Source: Methanoregulaceae archaeon
GTDB lineage: Archaea; Halobacteriota; Methanomicrobia; Methanomicrobiales; Methanospirillaceae
NCBI GenBank assembly: GCA_028679325.1
Contig: JAJRBS010000130.1
Location: forward strand, 1 to 14,405
Direction of reading: 5' to 3'
Length of the DNA stretch: 14,405 bases
Made by a program: the position numbers and the translations under genes. This document shows positions 11,903 to 14,405 of the stretch, piece after piece; within the stretch, counting starts at the first letter, position 1, and the number at the start of each line of letters is the position of its first letter. A model generated the notes under the pieces. That model ran no database searches and had not been told where the DNA came from. It saw only the letters and a program-made list of their open reading frames with translations.

Positions 11903-11974
11903 GGATCCATGGGGTAGAGGATATCCTCTTGGGCTTCGGACCCAAGGACGCGGGTTCGATTCCCGCTGGGTCCG
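11903..11974 (+). tRNA. tRNA-Arg, anticodon TCG
   Basis: A complete 72-base cloverleaf without an intron and without encoded CCA. The acceptor arms GGATCCA (11903-11909) and TGGGTCC (11967-11973) pair over seven positions with one T-G pair. The discriminator is G at 11974. The anticodon stem TTGGG/CCCAA (11929-11933 and 11941-11945) encloses the loop CTTCGGA, with anticodon TCG at 11936-11938, read for CGA-type arginine codons. The T arm is GCGGG-TTCGATT-CCCGC (11950-11966). The D stem is short, with GGG pairing to CCT and a mismatch at 13-22. The variable loop has four bases. The gene faces the leftward AMP phosphorylase gene. Confidence 0.95.
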
Positions 11975-12024
11975 TCAACTCTTCCTATCCACCGGTTTGA
12001 CAGATAACACTTAATGAATCTAAA

Positions 12025-13551
12025 CTATTCCCATTTTGTTTCATGGGGGACACGGTCAAGCAGCATCCCCTCCACGAGCACCGGCATGAGCCTCCTTCCT
12101 TCCTCCACCGCCTTCTGGAGCCTCCAGTTGCGCTCTGCAAAGATTGTAAAGATAGGCTCACCCTTTTCAACCCGGTTACCCTTTTTAGCATGAAGAAGAA
12201 TTCCGGCTCCCCTGTCATGGGGGGCCCCCGCACTTCTTGCCAGGCTGATGAGCGACTGGTTGTTCATCTCAACCACATATCCGCTTGCCGGTGCATTCAC
12301 GACAAACTCATATTTCCCGGGTAGTATATCGGTCGATTTTACCCGGGCGTTCCCACCCTGAATCTCAATGATCTCCATGAATTTTTTGTGTGCCTCGCCG
12401 TTCTTCAGGATCTGGTTGGCAAGAGCACTGCCTCCTCCTCGTGGAGCTTTTCCTGACATTTCAAGCGCGATGCCGGCGATCGCTATACTCTTCTGTATGA
12501 GCGATCCCGGTCCCTCCCCACCTTCGAGGATGCTGAGTGCCTCCCGGACTTCAAGGTTTGGGCCAATGCTCCTCCCGACAGGGGAATCTCCATAGGTGAG
12601 GGCACACTCTACCCGCATATTAAGACGTTCGCCGAGCTCGATGAACTCCCGGGCTAGTTTCCCACCGTCCTGGACATTCGGAACCTTTGCATGTGTCCCG
12701 ACGGGGATGTCTATGACCACCAGATCTGCGCCGACAGCATATTTCTTGGCCATGACGCTCGCAAGCATCTGTCCCCGTGCATCGATCCTGAACGGATATT
12801 CCTGTAGTATTATCCGATCATCAGCCGGGGCGATGTTCGTTGCACCTCCCCAGACTATCGCCCCGCCGACCTTCAGGGTCATCTTCTGGACCTCAGCCGC
12901 CGAAAACTCCACGGGAGCGAGGACCTCCATTAAGTCAGCAGTACCTCCCGCACCAGTTATTGCCCTCGAACTTGTCTTGGGAATCTTCAGACCGCTCGCC
13001 GCAAGGATAGGGACAACCAGGAGTGTAATCTTATTGCCAGGAACGCCTCCGATTGAATGCTTATCAACTATCGGATGGGTGTGGAACGTCAGGCGCTCAC
13101 CCGTATCTACCATGGCTTTTGTAAGATGCTCAACTTCGTCCATATCCAGGGCATGGATATAGGATGCGGTTATGTAAGCGGTCAGTTCAGCAGGAGTCAG
13201 GTTGTCATCGACGACATCCCTGATGATCGAATAGGTCTCATCTTTTGAGAGGCGGGCTCCGTCCATCTTTTTTCGAATATACTGGAGCGAGACCGGCCTG
13301 TCTGCCAGTCGCACCTCTACAGATTCCCCTTCCATAACACCCAGCCTTTCATTGGTGATCCGGTAGATTCCTACCGTTCCCTGAGAGATGATGGAGGTCG
13401 TGGTGTCCACGAAGGCCGCAACAGAGACGCCGTTTGTCTGGTTGAAGATCTGAACCCTGTCTCCAGCCAGGACGCCGATATTCCGGGCATCCTCATTGTT
13501 GAGGAGGACTTCCCGGGTTGCAATGTCAATCATTTTTGTTGTCAGTTTCAT
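12025..13551 (-). CDS. deoA: AMP phosphorylase (archaeal thymidine phosphorylase family)
   Basis: A 508-residue protein of the archaeal AMP phosphorylase type. It splits AMP and some other nucleoside monophosphates with phosphate, giving ribose 1,5-bisphosphate and free base, the first step of the pathway that feeds ribulose bisphosphate to type III RuBisCO. The N-terminal 80 or so residues form the extra domain absent from bacterial DeoA. KHSIGGVPGNKI at 164-175 is the phosphate/nucleotide loop, and TSSRAITGAGGTADLMEVL at 193-211 is the family signature. The C-terminal domain has GILLHAKKGNRVEKGEPIFTI. Length is normal. The ATG at 13551 is preceded by purine-rich AGGGAACC. No RuBisCO or isomerase gene is in the window. 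Confidence 0.95.
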   Translation of the reverse strand: MKLTTKMIDIATREVLLNNEDARNIGVLAGDRVQIFNQTNGVSVAAFVDTTTSIISQGTVGIYRITNERLGVMEGESVEVRLADRPVSLQYIRKKMDGARLSKDETYSIIRDVVDDNLTPAELTAYITASYIHALDMDEVEHLTKAMVDTGERLTFHTHPIVDKHSIGGVPGNKITLLVVPILAASGLKIPKTSSRAITGAGGTADLMEVLAPVEFSAAEVQKMTLKVGGAIVWGGATNIAPADDRIILQEYPFRIDARGQMLASVMAKKYAVGADLVVIDIPVGTHAKVPNVQDGGKLAREFIELGERLNMRVECALTYGDSPVGRSIGPNLEVREALSILEGGEGPGSLIQKSIAIAGIALEMSGKAPRGGGSALANQILKNGEAHKKFMEIIEIQGGNARVKSTDILPGKYEFVVNAPASGYVVEMNNQSLISLARSAGAPHDRGAGILLHAKKGNRVEKGEPIFTIFAERNWRLQKAVEEGRRLMPVLVEGMLLDRVPHETKWE

Positions 13552-13762
13552 GGTTCCCTGTCTCCTCTTGGTTTCGTTCAGTTCTTCCCGGAACGAGATA
13601 TCAAGATGGATCCATGCCCGATTTTAACTACAACTGGGATCATGCCAGTATAAATGCTCTTTCTGAAGAGATGACTGTCACCCGGCAGTTTCGATGGGCC
13701 TGTCAGTTTTAAAAATCCGGCAGTATCGCATGGCCGGAACGAAAAAAAAGGAAGTTTAGGTT
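13552..13762. other. Intergenic region between the surface-protein gene and deoA
   Basis: This 211-base gap carries the terminator of the surface-protein gene at its right end and the upstream region of deoA. A possible leftward TATA element is GGATTTTTAAAACTG on the minus strand (about 13704-13718). That is about 155 bases before the deoA start, so a long leader would follow. TTGATATC nearer the gene is an alternative. No ORF of interest was seen. Confidence 0.4.
13742..13749 (-). terminator. T8 terminator after the surface-protein gene
   Basis: The minus strand shows eight T residues 13 bases after the TAA stop of the surface-protein gene, in a T-rich context and without a clear hairpin. 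This is a typical archaeal intrinsic terminator position. Confidence 0.65.
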
Positions 13763-14405
13763 TTAGTGCTTGCGCACGATGAGGAATGCCACGGCACCGA
13801 GGCCGATCAGGGCAACCAGTGCACCGAATCCAGGCGTGGTGGTCGGTGGCACAGTGGTTGGCACAGTGGTCGGCGGAGTTGTCGGCGGTGCGGTGGTCGG
13901 CGGTGCGGTGGTCGGCACAGTGGTCGGCACGTACTCTACAACATTGAAGAGCGTGGTTGCCGTGATGTCCTGTGCAGTCTCCAGTCCGATAGCCGAAGCG
14001 GTGACGATGTACTCATCGGGCTTGAAGGTGGTAGTGTCAACCGGGAAGGACCATGTGTTGAAGCCCTGGGTTCCCTGGACGACCTTCACGGTTCCTGAAG
14101 ACCCGCTGAACTCTCCACTTGTCTCCTTGGGGGTCGGTCCAAAGGAAGAGGAGTAGACCTCGACAAGGATCTCGTCATCGACCGCAAGGTTGGTGGTTCC
14201 CTGGATGTTGAACTTGTCTCCGACCACCTTCTGGGTGATTGGGACGATGTTAATCTCGGGCACCTCGATCAGGTACTGGAGCTTCGTGTAGGTATCGTCA
14301 ACACTCGGGTTGTCCAGTGCAACGGTCAGTGCATTTGCTGCATCTGATCCCTGCAGGCTGCCCGGACCCTGGAGCGTGAAGATGATGTTCTCGGCACCCT
14401 GGATC
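13763..14405 (-). CDS. S-layer-like surface protein, C-terminal part with Thr/Pro linker and PGF-type anchor (5' end outside window)
   Basis: The frame is open to the right edge, giving 213 codons of the C-terminus. An apparent GTG start at 14263 is internal: the same frame continues upstream with IQGAENIIFTLQGPGSLQGSD and similar text. The visible ectodomain is strand-rich and Ser/Thr/Val/Asp-rich (GDKFNIQGTTNLAVDDEILVEVYSS and later FNTWSFPVDTTTFKPDEYIVTA), resembling immunoglobulin-like surface domains common in Methanomicrobiales. It is followed by a linker of PTT repeats, the tripartite tail PGFG, a hydrophobic segment ALVALIGLGAVAFLIV, and RKH. That tail fits PGF-CTERM proteins processed by archaeosortase A, so the protein is probably anchored outside the cell, and the linker is probably glycosylated. 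Confidence 0.88.
   Translation of the reverse strand, partial: IQGAENIIFTLQGPGSLQGSDAANALTVALDNPSVDDTYTKLQYLIEVPEINIVPITQKVVGDKFNIQGTTNLAVDDEILVEVYSSSFGPTPKETSGEFSGSSGTVKVVQGTQGFNTWSFPVDTTTFKPDEYIVTASAIGLETAQDITATTLFNVVEYVPTTVPTTAPPTTAPPTTPPTTVPTTVPPTTTPGFGALVALIGLGAVAFLIVRKH
13833..13930 (-). repeat. Short tandem repeats encoding the Thr/Pro linker
   Basis: Imperfect 12- and 15-base units encode PTTV and PPTTA-type repeats of the surface-protein linker. Two perfect 15-base copies of GGTGCGGTGGTCGGC stand in tandem at 13887-13901 and 13902-13916 (plus-strand reading). Such arrays change length easily by slippage, so the linker length probably varies among strains. Confidence 0.8.

Noticed and set aside
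13770..14156. Rightward open frames rich in Val/Gly or Arg/Gly opposite the surface protein
   Set aside because: They are the complement of the Thr/Pro repeat coding region and show no other protein-like features.
13763..14263. The surface protein as a complete 166-residue gene starting at GTG 14263
   Set aside because: The same frame continues open to the window edge with protein-like sequence and there is no signal peptide at the GTG, so the gene is a longer one cut by the window.
1..14405. CRISPR array, insertion sequence, phage or plasmid features
   Set aside because: No regularly spaced repeats, transposase, integrase or replication genes were seen; the region looks like a stable core chromosome segment.

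Overview
The window comes from a methanogenic archaeon, most likely of the order Methanomicrobiales. It carries two core methanogenesis genes, mtd and mer, an archaeal ribosomal protein operon that includes the RNase P protein gene, an archaeal AMP phosphorylase, an NrpR-type regulator and the C-terminus of an S-layer-like surface protein with a Thr/Pro-rich linker and a PGF-type tail. The order is inferred from this mix of genes and from the surface-protein style; no database search was possible.

Layout. Positions 1-4996 hold a tightly packed, leftward ribosomal operon in the order rpl3, rpl4, rpl23, rpl2, rps19, rpl22, rps3, rpl29, rnp1, rps17 (cut by the window edge). Junctions overlap by 1-4 bases or are 1-10 bases apart, and most starts have a clear Shine-Dalgarno sequence. 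A stretch of about 500 bases (4997-5504) follows without a convincing gene. It may hold the operon's leader and promoter and perhaps the remains of a small Cys-rich ORF.

From 5505 to 9073 there is a methanogenesis island: a leftward Tfx-family regulator, a divergent rightward mtd, a leftward GalT-like protein, and a leftward mer with a TTG start. Mtd and Mer catalyse two consecutive F420H2-dependent steps, methenyl- to methylene- to methyl-H4MPT. The promoter-proximal regions of tfx, mtd and galT share the element TANCCTGTT, and mtd and mer both have inverted repeats near their predicted transcription starts. Regulation by the neighbouring Tfx is an attractive but unproven idea.

From 9074 to 10435 there is a structured intergenic region (nested inverted repeats ending in a T-run, then a compact hairpin), followed by a divergent FtsZ/CetZ-superfamily protein whose GTP-binding signature loop is degraded. 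From 10454 to 11845 a leftward pair encodes a dUTPase-like enzyme and a single-domain NrpR homologue. A rightward tRNA-Arg(TCG) at 11903-11974 appears to share its TATA box with the divergent dUTPase gene. A leftward AMP phosphorylase (12025-13551) and the 3' part of a leftward surface-protein gene (13763-14405) complete the window.

The best candidates for something new are the degenerate tubulin-like protein, the shared promoter element around tfx, mtd and galT, and the structured region between mer and the tubulin-like gene.
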